From Nostoc sp. JL34 (GTDB lineage Bacteria > Cyanobacteriota > Cyanobacteriia > Cyanobacteriales > Nostocaceae), in the NCBI RefSeq assembly GCF_017114945.1, contig NZ_JABXKQ010000116.1, positions 55,758 through 119,757 on the forward strand: a DNA stretch of 64,000 bases. Direction: 5' to 3'. The position numbers and the translations under genes were made by a program. Shown piece after piece: positions 8,346-15,989 of the stretch; within the stretch, counting starts at the first letter, position 1; each line of letters begins with the position of its first letter. Below the pieces are notes generated by a model. That model did not search any database. It was not told where the DNA came from and was given only the letters and a program-made list of their open reading frames with translations.

Positions 8346-9452
8346 GTGGTAAAAAGTTTCACTAGTCTGTTTGGCAAATCGAAAAAAGGGGTCGGTATTG
8401 AACTTGCTCCCGAACGGGTAAATGTAGTTCAACTACGCAAGCAGGGTCAAGGCTTGAAACTAGAAACTTTTATATCGGTAGCAGTTCCAGAAGGCATAGT
8501 TACCGATGGTCAAATTACCGACCCTCCAGCAATGGCGCAGTTAATCCAGCAGGCGCTAGCTGAGAGCAAAATCAAAACTTCTCGTGTTGCCACTGGTGTC
8601 CCAGGGCGAGATTCCATCGTTCGGATAATACCAGTGCCAACGGAGTTAGATGACAAAGAACTGCGAGAAATGGTGCTAAACCATGAAGCAGGTTTGTATT
8701 TACCCTATCCTCGTGAAGAGGCTGATGTAGATTATCAGAAACTTGACTACTTTATAGACGAGGATGGCATTGAAAAAGTACACGTACTCCTAGTTGCCAC
8801 CCGCAAGGAGATAACGGATACCTATATAAGTACTTTCGAGCAGGCAGGATTACAAATTGATGTTTTAGAAATTAACAGTTTTGCTCTAATTCGGACTATT
8901 CGCGAGCAACTGCGACAATTTGGGCCGCAAGAAGCAGCAGTACTAGTTGATATCGAGTTCGACAGTACAGAAATCGCCATCATCGTTAACGGGGTACCGC
9001 AATTTTCGCGCACAGTCCCAATCGGGACTTATCAAATGCAAACTGCCTTAGCAAGGGCAATGAGCTTACCCACATCACGAGATATGGAACTGTTACATGG
9101 AATGATTATTCCCCAAACTTCCCTAGACGGGGGGAAAACTGGCGTTACTGAACTCGATCCTGGCATGGCTGCCATATTGAGAGTCCTGGGAGAACTAACG
9201 GATGAACTGCGCCGTTCCATCGATTTTTACCTCAATCAAAGTGAAAATTTGGAGGTAGCGCAGATTTTATTAGCTGGGCCAGGAGGTGGACTCCAACAGC
9301 TAGATGAATTTTTTACCCAACGATTGAGCTTGCCAACGACCCAAATAGATCCAATCGGATCTTTGTCCTTGGAAGTTGACACTGAGAAATATCCACAGGT
9401 ACAACGCTCTGGCTTGGCGATCGTACTCGGTCTAGGAATGCGGGAGGTGTAA
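8346..9452 (+). CDS. pilM: Type IV pilus assembly ATPase-like protein PilM
   Basis: Cytoplasmic actin-fold (FtsA-like) protein of 368 residues that binds the N-terminus of PilN in the pilus alignment complex. It opens with FGKSKKGVGIELAPERVNVVQL, has VATGVPGRDSIVRIIPVP and an AAVLVDIEFDSTEIAI phosphate-binding strand, and ends ILLAGPGGGLQQLDEFF. The start is GTG 8346. It is first in pilM-N-O-Q: pilN follows after 4 bp. The genes support pilus assembly for motility and DNA uptake. Confidence 0.93.
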   Translation: MVKSFTSLFGKSKKGVGIELAPERVNVVQLRKQGQGLKLETFISVAVPEGIVTDGQITDPPAMAQLIQQALAESKIKTSRVATGVPGRDSIVRIIPVPTELDDKELREMVLNHEAGLYLPYPREEADVDYQKLDYFIDEDGIEKVHVLLVATRKEITDTYISTFEQAGLQIDVLEINSFALIRTIREQLRQFGPQEAAVLVDIEFDSTEIAIIVNGVPQFSRTVPIGTYQMQTALARAMSLPTSRDMELLHGMIIPQTSLDGGKTGVTELDPGMAAILRVLGELTDELRRSIDFYLNQSENLEVAQILLAGPGGGLQQLDEFFTQRLSLPTTQIDPIGSLSLEVDTEKYPQVQRSGLAIVLGLGMREV

Positions 9453-9456
9453 CAAA

Positions 9457-10233
9457 ATGTACAGCCTAGATGTTAACTTTCTTAAAGACCGCCCAGCATA
9501 CCAGAAAAAGCCTGAGAGAAAGGGAGGAATAGGTCTAAATCTGTCTACGGGGAATTTGACACCAGTGTATGTGGGAGTTGCATTAGGTGTCGGTCTGCCA
9601 GCTTTATTGGGAGTTGGTTGGTGGTTGTTGCAAGGGAAGATTGTTGAGTTAGAGGGGACGATAGCACAACTAGATCAGGAAAACAAGAGGTTAGATACAG
9701 AAATAGGAAATCTTAACAAAATCAAAGCCGAGACGAACGCAGTTAAAGGGGAAACCCAAGCTTTAGTGACTGTATTTGACCAGATTCGTCCTTGGTCAGC
9801 AATGCTGCAAGATTTGCGCGATCGCATTCCAGCAGCAGTACAAATTAAGAACATTAGGCAAACCGCACCCATTCCAGCAGCGGAAGGTAAGCCAGCAAGC
9901 AATCCCGCTGGGGGACTAGAAATTACTGGATTGGCTCGTTCGTTTAACGATGTCAATGATTTCTTATTGAGTTTACAACAGTCTCGGTTCTTGAAGTCCA
10001 CAGAAAGCAGAATTGTGACGGCAACGTTGGTAGATGCTCCTTTAACTCCAGGTGTAAGTCAACTTACTAATGGTGTAACAATTAAGCCACCCCAAGTAGT
10101 TGAATACACTATTCAATCGAGCATGAGCGATGTTCCAGCTTCGGAATTGATCCGGGAGTTGGAAAAAAAAGGCACAGTGGGGTTAGTGACTCGAATTCGT
10201 AGTATGCAACAAACAGGAGTCATTCCAAAATGA
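9457..10233 (+). CDS. pilN: Type IV pilus inner-membrane protein PilN
   Basis: Bitopic membrane protein of 258 residues. The N-terminal MYSLDVNFLKDRP matches the PilN motif that inserts into PilM (normally INLLP/NFLKDRP in cyanobacteria). A single transmembrane segment at about residues 37-59 is followed by a coiled coil (about 62-100) and a ferredoxin-like periplasmic domain. It overlaps pilO by 4 bp (ATGA at 10230), so the two are probably translationally coupled. They form a heterodimer. Confidence 0.92.
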   Translation: MYSLDVNFLKDRPAYQKKPERKGGIGLNLSTGNLTPVYVGVALGVGLPALLGVGWWLLQGKIVELEGTIAQLDQENKRLDTEIGNLNKIKAETNAVKGETQALVTVFDQIRPWSAMLQDLRDRIPAAVQIKNIRQTAPIPAAEGKPASNPAGGLEITGLARSFNDVNDFLLSLQQSRFLKSTESRIVTATLVDAPLTPGVSQLTNGVTIKPPQVVEYTIQSSMSDVPASELIRELEKKGTVGLVTRIRSMQQTGVIPK

Positions 10234-10997
10234 CGCTGAGTGATGATTTAAATTTTGCCGAACATGGTGGGGAATTCGATCAGGCAACGCCAGCATCCCC
10301 CGTACTATTTGGTATTGCCTTCACACCAAAAATTATTGGGATATTGGTGGGGGTAATTGGTTTAGCAGGAGCAGGTTATATCTTGTTAAACCTGCTGATG
10401 CCAGCTTGGGAAAGCTATCAGCAGCAGCAAGCCAAAAGCTCCGAGCTACAAGGGCAGATTGAGCAAAAAAAAGCCAATATCAAACAGATTGACAAAGTTA
10501 AAGACGAACTAGCACAAGCAAAACAGCAAAAAGTTCAGGTTTTAGGTTTATTTGCTAACGAAAAAACCTTAGATACATTGCTGTTGGATATGAACCGCTT
10601 GATTGAGTCTGGCAATACTCCTACTTCTTTTAATGCAGTAAGAGCCAAACTGAAGAAATTTGTCCCTGTTTCTCAAAAACCAGAACCAGTTATTGATGGA
10701 ACTCTAGGACTACAGGTTAACGGCAAGCTACAACGCAGTAGTATCAATGCCGAAATTACAGGAACTTATGAACAAACACAATCGATAATTCGTAATATTG
10801 AGCGGTTACAGCCTTTGTTAATAGTTAAAGATTATCAATCAACTTTGGCTCCAGTCGAATCAAGATCGCCATTAGATAAAACGCCAGTGCAGATAGGCCC
10901 AACAGCTATTAATACATCATTCCAGTTACAGGTATTGATGCCACTTAGTCCAGAAGAAGTAGCAGCAGCAGCAGCTAAAACTGCCCCGAAAAAGTAA
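10230..10997 (+). CDS. pilO: Type IV pilus inner-membrane protein PilO
   Basis: Partner of PilN, 255 residues, with one transmembrane segment at about residues 31-55 (FTPKIIGILVGVIGLAGAGY). A coiled coil at about 58-105 is rich in Gln/Lys, and a periplasmic ferredoxin-like domain follows. The end is Ala-rich (EEVAAAAAKTAPKK). The ATGA overlap with pilN suggests coupled translation. No pilP lies between pilO and pilQ, which is normal for cyanobacteria. Confidence 0.9.
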   Translation: MTLSDDLNFAEHGGEFDQATPASPVLFGIAFTPKIIGILVGVIGLAGAGYILLNLLMPAWESYQQQQAKSSELQGQIEQKKANIKQIDKVKDELAQAKQQKVQVLGLFANEKTLDTLLLDMNRLIESGNTPTSFNAVRAKLKKFVPVSQKPEPVIDGTLGLQVNGKLQRSSINAEITGTYEQTQSIIRNIERLQPLLIVKDYQSTLAPVESRSPLDKTPVQIGPTAINTSFQLQVLMPLSPEEVAAAAAKTAPKK

Positions 10998-11259
10998 TTA
11001 GCCAGCTTGGGCGAATGGAATTTGCCCGCTACTTGCTTCCCTGGAGGGATACAAGTTGGGGAACCCGCAAGGGTGCAGTGGCTTGGCTACACAAACCAAG
11101 TCCGCGGAGGCGGACTAAGAAAAAATTGAGGGTTTCAAACCTACAAAAGTGGGTAAAGTCTCGTGTAGACGCGGTTTATAAAGGCCCTTTTAACTGAATA
11201 AGGGTGTAACTACCCAAAAATTGTTTGTAAACAAGGTTTTATAAGGTGAGGAATGAACT
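10998..11259. repeat. pilO-pilQ gap with HIP-like dispersed repeat
   Basis: This 262-bp gap contains AAGTCCGCGGAGGCGGACTA (11099-11118), an inverted repeat (GTCCGC/GCGGAC) typical of Nostoc intergenic repeat DNA, followed by an AT-rich stretch and the pilQ leader. A 60-codon open frame here has no protein-like features, and I do not call it a gene. Confidence 0.5.
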
Positions 11260-13692
11260 GTGAAACAGCTTCACGGTAATAGTTTTATATTGGGTACTGC
11301 CGCTTTTCTATTTTTGGCAGCTCAACCAGTTTGGGCACAAATTAGTCAAGTTACTAATGTCCAGTTAAATCCAGTTGATGGCGGAATTAGCGTCGCTTTG
11401 AAAACTTCTTCTGGGTCGCGCCCCCAAGTTTTCACTACAAAAAGAGGCAAGGCTTTAGTCGCAGATATTATCAATACTCAATTACGATTACCACAAGGTA
11501 ATAATTTTCGTCAAGATAGCCCAGCACCAGGAATTGCGTCTGTTGAGGTGAATCAGCTTGATGCCAATAGTATTAGGGTGACGGTAACTGGCAGTAATAA
11601 CGTACCTAGCAGTCAACCCGTGGTGCGATCGCAAAATGGAATTACACTCAGCTTTAGCCCGTCCGCAGGCACTATAGCATCAGCACCAACGCCAACAGCG
11701 TCAACATCCACAGCACCACCTGCTACGACTCCAGTCCAATCTGGTCAAAAGCCAGATGTTCTTGTTCCCAACCCGCAAGTTACTATTGACGGACAACCTG
11801 CACAAGCTGCTGGGCCAGGTCAACCTCTGAGTCAGGCTCCACCTTTCTTACCCAGAGCCGTCGCCCCACCAGTGGGAGATATTGCTATTTCTGCTACCGA
11901 TGCTTCTCCTAGCACTATTGACTTAGGAACTCAGGAACGTGTACCCCGTTTAGTATTGCGAGATGCACCGGTGCGTGAGGTTTTGTCATTGCTTGCCCGT
12001 GCTGCTAGTTTAAACCTGGCTTACGTGGGAGGTGAGCAAGCTGCTGGAGGTCAACAAGGTGGTGCTGCACCAGCAACCTCTCAAACAATCTCCTTAGATA
12101 TAGAAAATGAGCCAGTGCAAGATGTGTTTAATTACGTTTTGCGCTTGAGTGGTTTAGAAGCTAACCGCAGTGGTCGCACAGTTTTTGTAGGGACTAAACT
12201 ACCTAATGCGACCCGTGACATGGTTATGCGTAACCTGCGACTCAATCAGGTAACAGTGGGAGTCGCCCTGAATTTTCTGGTCGGCTTGGGGGCAGAAAGT
12301 GCCGTCAGCCGTGAACGACAAGTTACCAGTGTTAATGCCGTGGCTGTGGGTACTGCGGCTGCTCCCATCACTCAAACTCAGACGACGACAGAAACCAAAG
12401 TTGAAACTCAACGCGTTGATTTCAAAGACTCTAGCCCATTACTTAGAGGTTTACAGGCATTAGGAGATGAGCGCACTAATTCTCTAACCTTGATTGGCCC
12501 TCCCAGGCTGGTTGAGATGGCGATGGCTCAATTAACTCAGCTTGATATCCGTCGTCGTCAAGTGGTAGTTAACGTCAAGATTATCGATGTTAACCTCTTG
12601 AATACCCAGGACTACAACACTAGCTTTTCTTTTGGACTCGGCAACAACTACTTCACCAGTGATGGTGGTGCAGCGTCTTTTAATTTCGGTGGTTCCAGAC
12701 CAGCTACCAGTTCTGAAGTAGCAAACAGTGTGACTCAGACGCCCACTATTACGAATCCAATTACAGGCTCGCCTTTACTTAACCAAAATGGTACGTTCAC
12801 GGTGCCAAATGGAGGTTCTGGCTTGAGAATTATACAAGATGGTCAAGTTGTACAGGAAATTCCAGGTAATGCGACATTCCTCCAACCTATTTCTCCAGCA
12901 AATAGCAATCCAACTACCCCTGGTCTCTCAAATTTCACTCCAGGAACACCAGACACGGTAACGATTACTACTGACCCAGTAACTGGAAGACAAACTAGTA
13001 CGTATGCACCAGGATCTCGTGCAACATCTACATTTAGTTTGCCGTCTTTGTATCAGTTCCCCAAACGTCTTCTTGCTAGCTTGCAAGCTCAAGTGACAAA
13101 CGGTAATGCCAAGATTTTGACTGACCCAACCTTAATTGTACAAGAAGGTCAACAAGCTCTTGTCAATCTGACCCAGGAAGTAGTAGGAAACATAACCATC
13201 CAAACAACGGATACTTCTGGTGGTTCTAGGACAGAAAGAACAATTGATAAACAAAAAGTTGGCTTAACCTTGAATGTGAAAATTGAGCGGATTGACGATA
13301 ATGGGTTCGTTTCTCTATCGGTTGCTCCTACTGTCAGCGCTCCTTCAGCTTCACAAGATACAGGAAATGGACAAATTATTCTTGTGTCTGAGCGCTCCCT
13401 TACTTCTGGCTTAATTCGCTTACGAGATGGTCAAACGCTCATTCTCTCAGGCATCATTCAAGACCAAGACCGGACAAGTATCTCCAAGATTCCTATTTTG
13501 GGTGATCTTCCACTAATTGGTTCACTATTTAGAAAAACAAATAGATCCAACCAGCGCAATGAGGTGATTGTATTGCTCACACCTCAAATCATGGACGACT
13601 CTGAGAACTCTTCCTATGGCTATAACTACAATCCCAGCCCAGAAGTGCGGCAAATCCTTGAGCGTCGAGGCTTGAAGCTTCCTAGTAGGTAA
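11260..13692 (+). CDS. pilQ: Type IV pilus secretin PilQ
   Basis: Outer-membrane secretin channel of 810 residues. It has a signal peptide ending AQPVWAQ and a first AMIN domain at about 29-130 (ISQVTNVQLNPVDGGISVALKT). A Pro/Ala/Thr-rich linker and the N0/N1 domains follow, then the secretin domain from about 575 (LASLQAQVTNGNAKILTDPTL, VGLTLNVKIERID, and the DGQTLILSGIIQ and IPILGDLPLIGSLFR signatures). The start is GTG 11260. It is the last gene of the pil operon and forms the pilus exit pore. Confidence 0.94.
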   Translation: MKQLHGNSFILGTAAFLFLAAQPVWAQISQVTNVQLNPVDGGISVALKTSSGSRPQVFTTKRGKALVADIINTQLRLPQGNNFRQDSPAPGIASVEVNQLDANSIRVTVTGSNNVPSSQPVVRSQNGITLSFSPSAGTIASAPTPTASTSTAPPATTPVQSGQKPDVLVPNPQVTIDGQPAQAAGPGQPLSQAPPFLPRAVAPPVGDIAISATDASPSTIDLGTQERVPRLVLRDAPVREVLSLLARAASLNLAYVGGEQAAGGQQGGAAPATSQTISLDIENEPVQDVFNYVLRLSGLEANRSGRTVFVGTKLPNATRDMVMRNLRLNQVTVGVALNFLVGLGAESAVSRERQVTSVNAVAVGTAAAPITQTQTTTETKVETQRVDFKDSSPLLRGLQALGDERTNSLTLIGPPRLVEMAMAQLTQLDIRRRQVVVNVKIIDVNLLNTQDYNTSFSFGLGNNYFTSDGGAASFNFGGSRPATSSEVANSVTQTPTITNPITGSPLLNQNGTFTVPNGGSGLRIIQDGQVVQEIPGNATFLQPISPANSNPTTPGLSNFTPGTPDTVTITTDPVTGRQTSTYAPGSRATSTFSLPSLYQFPKRLLASLQAQVTNGNAKILTDPTLIVQEGQQALVNLTQEVVGNITIQTTDTSGGSRTERTIDKQKVGLTLNVKIERIDDNGFVSLSVAPTVSAPSASQDTGNGQIILVSERSLTSGLIRLRDGQTLILSGIIQDQDRTSISKIPILGDLPLIGSLFRKTNRSNQRNEVIVLLTPQIMDDSENSSYGYNYNPSPEVRQILERRGLKLPSR

Positions 13693-13733
13693 TAAAGATA
13701 ATGGGTAAATGAGTCACTTTTGTCAATGGCTCA

Positions 13734-13764
13734 GATCCCCGACTTCTTTAAGAAGTCGGGGATC
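13734..13764. repeat. Palindromic REP-like repeat, copy 1
   Basis: GATCCCCGACTTCTT and AAGAAGTCGGGGATC form a 31-bp near-perfect palindrome. It lies just after pilQ and could also act as its terminator. Related copies are at 14044, 37922 and 43554. Confidence 0.8.
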
Positions 13765-13769
13765 TTCTT

Positions 13770-13955
13770 GTTCCTTGTTCACGAGTAGGATTAAGGTTAG
13801 GGAGACCTCCACAAATCCTTTGGATAACTTGTGGCAATGTCACAAATCGTAACCTCCGGCAGATTCTTACAGCTACATTTCCAGATTCTTTAGAATACCT
13901 GCGACAAGGTGAAGCAATCGGAGAAATTAGCCCATACGGCCGACTGTCGGGGTGA
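13770..13955 (+). pseudogene. C-terminal remnant of a DUF5615 PIN-like (toxin-type) gene
   Basis: Without any start codon, the plus frame ending in TGA at 13953-13955 reads RVGLRLGRPPQILWITCGNV and then TNRNLRQILTATFPDSLEYL, ending in RQGEAIGEISPYGRLSG. This matches what I remember of the conserved end of DUF5615 PIN-like proteins (PPQILWLTCGN(V/C)TN and L..AL..L..GE.IVEIS), which sit in toxin-antitoxin-like pairs. The N-terminal two thirds, with the catalytic Asp residues, is missing. The fragment is bounded by two copies of the GATCCCCGACTTCTT palindrome. I see no antitoxin gene. Confidence 0.7.
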
Positions 13956-14470
13956 TTCATGAATTGCCCCTACCTGAAAATTAGGGTTGCGGCTATTCTT
14001 TGCCTAAGTCTTGTATTTATAGCGCGTGTTTCTTGAACCATAAGATCCCCGACTTCTTTGAGAAGTCGGGGATCTTAGCCTTCGACTTTCATAAAAATTG
14101 TTTAATCTCAGCAATAACTCTTCAACATCGGTAATTAATCCCAACAAATGCGAACCATCTCCCACCTCCCCACTCCCATGTTTTCTTGGCGATTGCGGGA
14201 TTTACTAGGTATTTTTTCCTACTTTTGGGGTGGTTTTTAAGGAAACAAGTACCCTAAAATAACAAAAAATCCTGAAATCTATATAAATTAATGGTTTCAT
14301 CTATCCACATCAGGCTACAACACCTTAGAATGATTCATTGAAAAGTCGAGCCGATGGGATGTACAGCCGTTTTGAATAAAAATACTCCCAAAGGATGATT
14401 TTTGTATTTCCGCGAACAGAGATTTCAGTACAGATGTGTCAAGGTACATCCGTAAAAAATCTCAAGTAAA
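13956..14470. other. Gene-free stretch between the DUF5615 remnant and the HU gene
   Basis: It holds a GGGGTGATTCATGAATTGCCCC quasi-palindrome (13950-13971), the second REP copy (14044-14074), and AT-rich DNA that should contain the HU promoter. I see no further coding remnant. Confidence 0.5.
14044..14074. repeat. Palindromic REP-like repeat, copy 2
   Basis: GATCCCCGACTTCTTTGAGA followed by AGTCGGGGATC. It differs from copy 1 only in the loop, and the pairing extends outward to AAGATC/GATCTT. Confidence 0.8.
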
Positions 14471-14486
14471 CCTTCAGGAGTTTGAC

Positions 14487-14771
14487 ATGAACAAAGGTGA
14501 ATTAGTTGATGCCGTAGCTGAAAAAGCTAGTGTTACCAAGAAACAAGCTGATGCAGTCTTAACTGCCGCTTTGGAAACGATTATTGAAGCCGTTTCCTCT
14601 GGTGATAAGGTAACATTGGTGGGATTTGGCTCATTTGAATCACGGGAACGTAAAGCCCGCGAAGGTCGCAACCCGAAAACAAATGAAAAGATGGAAATTC
14701 CAGCAACGAGGGTTCCTGCTTTCTCGGCAGGAAAACTGTTTAGAGAAAAGGTAGCACCCCCAAAAGCATAG
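14487..14771 (+). CDS. hup: HU family DNA-binding protein
   Basis: Nucleoid protein of 94 residues (HanA/HU in Anabaena). It starts MNKGELVDAVAEKASVTKKQ and has the HU signature GFGSFESRERKAREGRNPKT, with the DNA-contacting beta-arm and the PATRVPAFSAGK end. The start is ATG 14487, with TTCAGGAG ending about eight bases upstream. The open frame runs 17 codons further upstream but has no HU homology there. A terminator follows at once, so it is probably monocistronic. Confidence 0.95.
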   Translation: MNKGELVDAVAEKASVTKKQADAVLTAALETIIEAVSSGDKVTLVGFGSFESRERKAREGRNPKTNEKMEIPATRVPAFSAGKLFREKVAPPKA

Positions 14772-14796
14772 GTTCTGTCTTCGGGAACCCTTTTTT
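14771..14796 (+). terminator. Intrinsic terminator of the HU gene
   Basis: GGTTC (14771-14775) pairs with GAACC (14785-14789), followed by a C and six T. The T run ends two bases before the ATG of the next gene. Confidence 0.75.
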
Positions 14797-14797
14797 A

Positions 14798-15880
14798 ATG
14801 CGGCAACCTGCACACGGGGGAAATTTAGCCTGGGCAGCAGCACTGGCTGGTTGTCCCCCTGATGCTATTCTGGATTTTTCTGCTAGCATCAGCCCGTTAG
14901 GGCCTCCAAATAGCGCGATCGCTGCTATTAAGTCCCAAATTGGTAATCTTAAGCACTATCCAGACCCAAATTATAGTGAACTGAGACTAGCTCTCAGTCA
15001 CTTCCATCAAGTGCCGTCTGAGTGGATTCTGCCGGGTAACGGCTCCGCAGAATTACTCACTTTAGTCGGTAGGGAATTAGCTCAATTAGCCGCGACAATT
15101 TTAATAACTCCAGCCTTTGGCGATTACTACCGAACCTTGGCAGCGTACAACACTAAAGTGCTGGAGTGTCCTTTGTCATTAGTCACTGGTCATACCCTGC
15201 CAGAAGGCGAAGCGCTTAGGTCATTGGTTATTGACAAAGGACAAAGGACAAAGGACAAAGGACTATTGCTGAATAACCCCCACAACCCAACCGGAAAGCT
15301 ATTTTCGCGGGACTCTATTTTGCCCTACCTGGAGCAATTTGCTTTGGTGGTGGTGGATGAAGCATTTATGGATTTCGTGCCGCCCAATGAGGAACAAAGC
15401 CTGATTCCGGTGGTACAGGAATATCCGAATTTAGTAATATTGCGATCGCTGACCAAATTTTACAGTCTCCCAGGACTGCGATTAGGATATGCGATCGCAC
15501 ACCCCGACTGCCTAGCCAAATGGCAGCTATGGCGCGACCCCTGGCCCGTAAACACGCTAGCGGTGGCGGCGGCAATTGCGGCACTCCAAGATACGGAGTT
15601 TCAGCAGCAAACCTGGGCATGGCTACCACCTGCACGAAACCAACTGTTTCAGGGTTTGGCTAAAATTCCAGGATTGCAACCCCAAGCAAGTGCTGCTAAC
15701 TTTTTACTGATTGAGTCGCAAGAATCTACTTCGCACTTACAGCAACAATTACTCAAGTATCACCAGATTTTAATCCGTGATTGCCTTAGCTTTAAAGAAC
15801 TAGGCGATCGCTTTTTCCGGGTTGCTGTACGTTCTCAGTCCGATAACCAACGCTTACTAACAGCGCTAAAAGAGAGTTAG
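14798..15880 (+). CDS. Class I/II aminotransferase of the CobC/CobD type (threonine-phosphate decarboxylase-like)
   Basis: PLP enzyme of 360 residues. The opening HGGNLAWAAALAG plus DFSASISPLGPP is characteristic of L-threonine-O-3-phosphate decarboxylases, which make aminopropanol phosphate for the cobalamin nucleotide loop, and distinguishes them from HisC. The PLP-binding lysine sits in RSLTKFYSLPGLRLGYA; NNPHNPTGKLF binds the cofactor. Residues about 147-153 (KGQRTKDKG) come from GACAAAG heptamers inserted in frame. The ATG directly follows the HU terminator and has no visible ribosome-binding site. A histidinol-phosphate role is less likely. Confidence 0.8.
   Translation: MRQPAHGGNLAWAAALAGCPPDAILDFSASISPLGPPNSAIAAIKSQIGNLKHYPDPNYSELRLALSHFHQVPSEWILPGNGSAELLTLVGRELAQLAATILITPAFGDYYRTLAAYNTKVLECPLSLVTGHTLPEGEALRSLVIDKGQRTKDKGLLLNNPHNPTGKLFSRDSILPYLEQFALVVVDEAFMDFVPPNEEQSLIPVVQEYPNLVILRSLTKFYSLPGLRLGYAIAHPDCLAKWQLWRDPWPVNTLAVAAAIAALQDTEFQQQTWAWLPPARNQLFQGLAKIPGLQPQASAANFLLIESQESTSHLQQQLLKYHQILIRDCLSFKELGDRFFRVAVRSQSDNQRLLTALKES
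15230..15262. repeat. In-frame GACAAAG heptamer array within the CobC-like gene
   Basis: About four and a half copies of GACAAAG (GACAAAGGACAAAGGACAAA and on). With four whole heptamers (28 bp) flanked by partial units, the frame is kept. Confidence 0.85.
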
Positions 15881-15985
15881 GAGTTATAAGTTAGGAGTTA
15901 TAAGTTGAAGAAGGGTTTTAATTCTTAACTTTTAATTCCTAATTTCTAACTCCTAATTCCTAATTCCTAACTCTTAACTCTAAAT
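15875..15985. repeat. STRR arrays: GTTAGGA/GTTATAA units, then TAACTCC/TAATTCC units
   Basis: GAGTTAGGAGTTATAAGTTA is followed after 40 bp by the opposite-sense units TTCTAACTCCTAATTCCTAA. The two blocks are inverted relative to each other, so RNA through the gap could fold into a long imperfect hairpin. They fill the gap between the CobC-like gene and the next gene. Confidence 0.8.
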
Positions 15986-15989
15986 TCAC

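Noticed and set aside
11015..11197. 60-codon frame between pilO and pilQ
   Set aside because: Much of it is HIP-like repeat DNA (TCCGCGGAGGCGGAC), with no start context and no hydrophobic or domain pattern. It is not pilP.
13748..13960. Minus-strand 70-codon frame
   Set aside because: It is antisense to the DUF5615 remnant, and its sequence (MNHPDSRPYGLIS) has no protein-like pattern, whereas the plus frame does.
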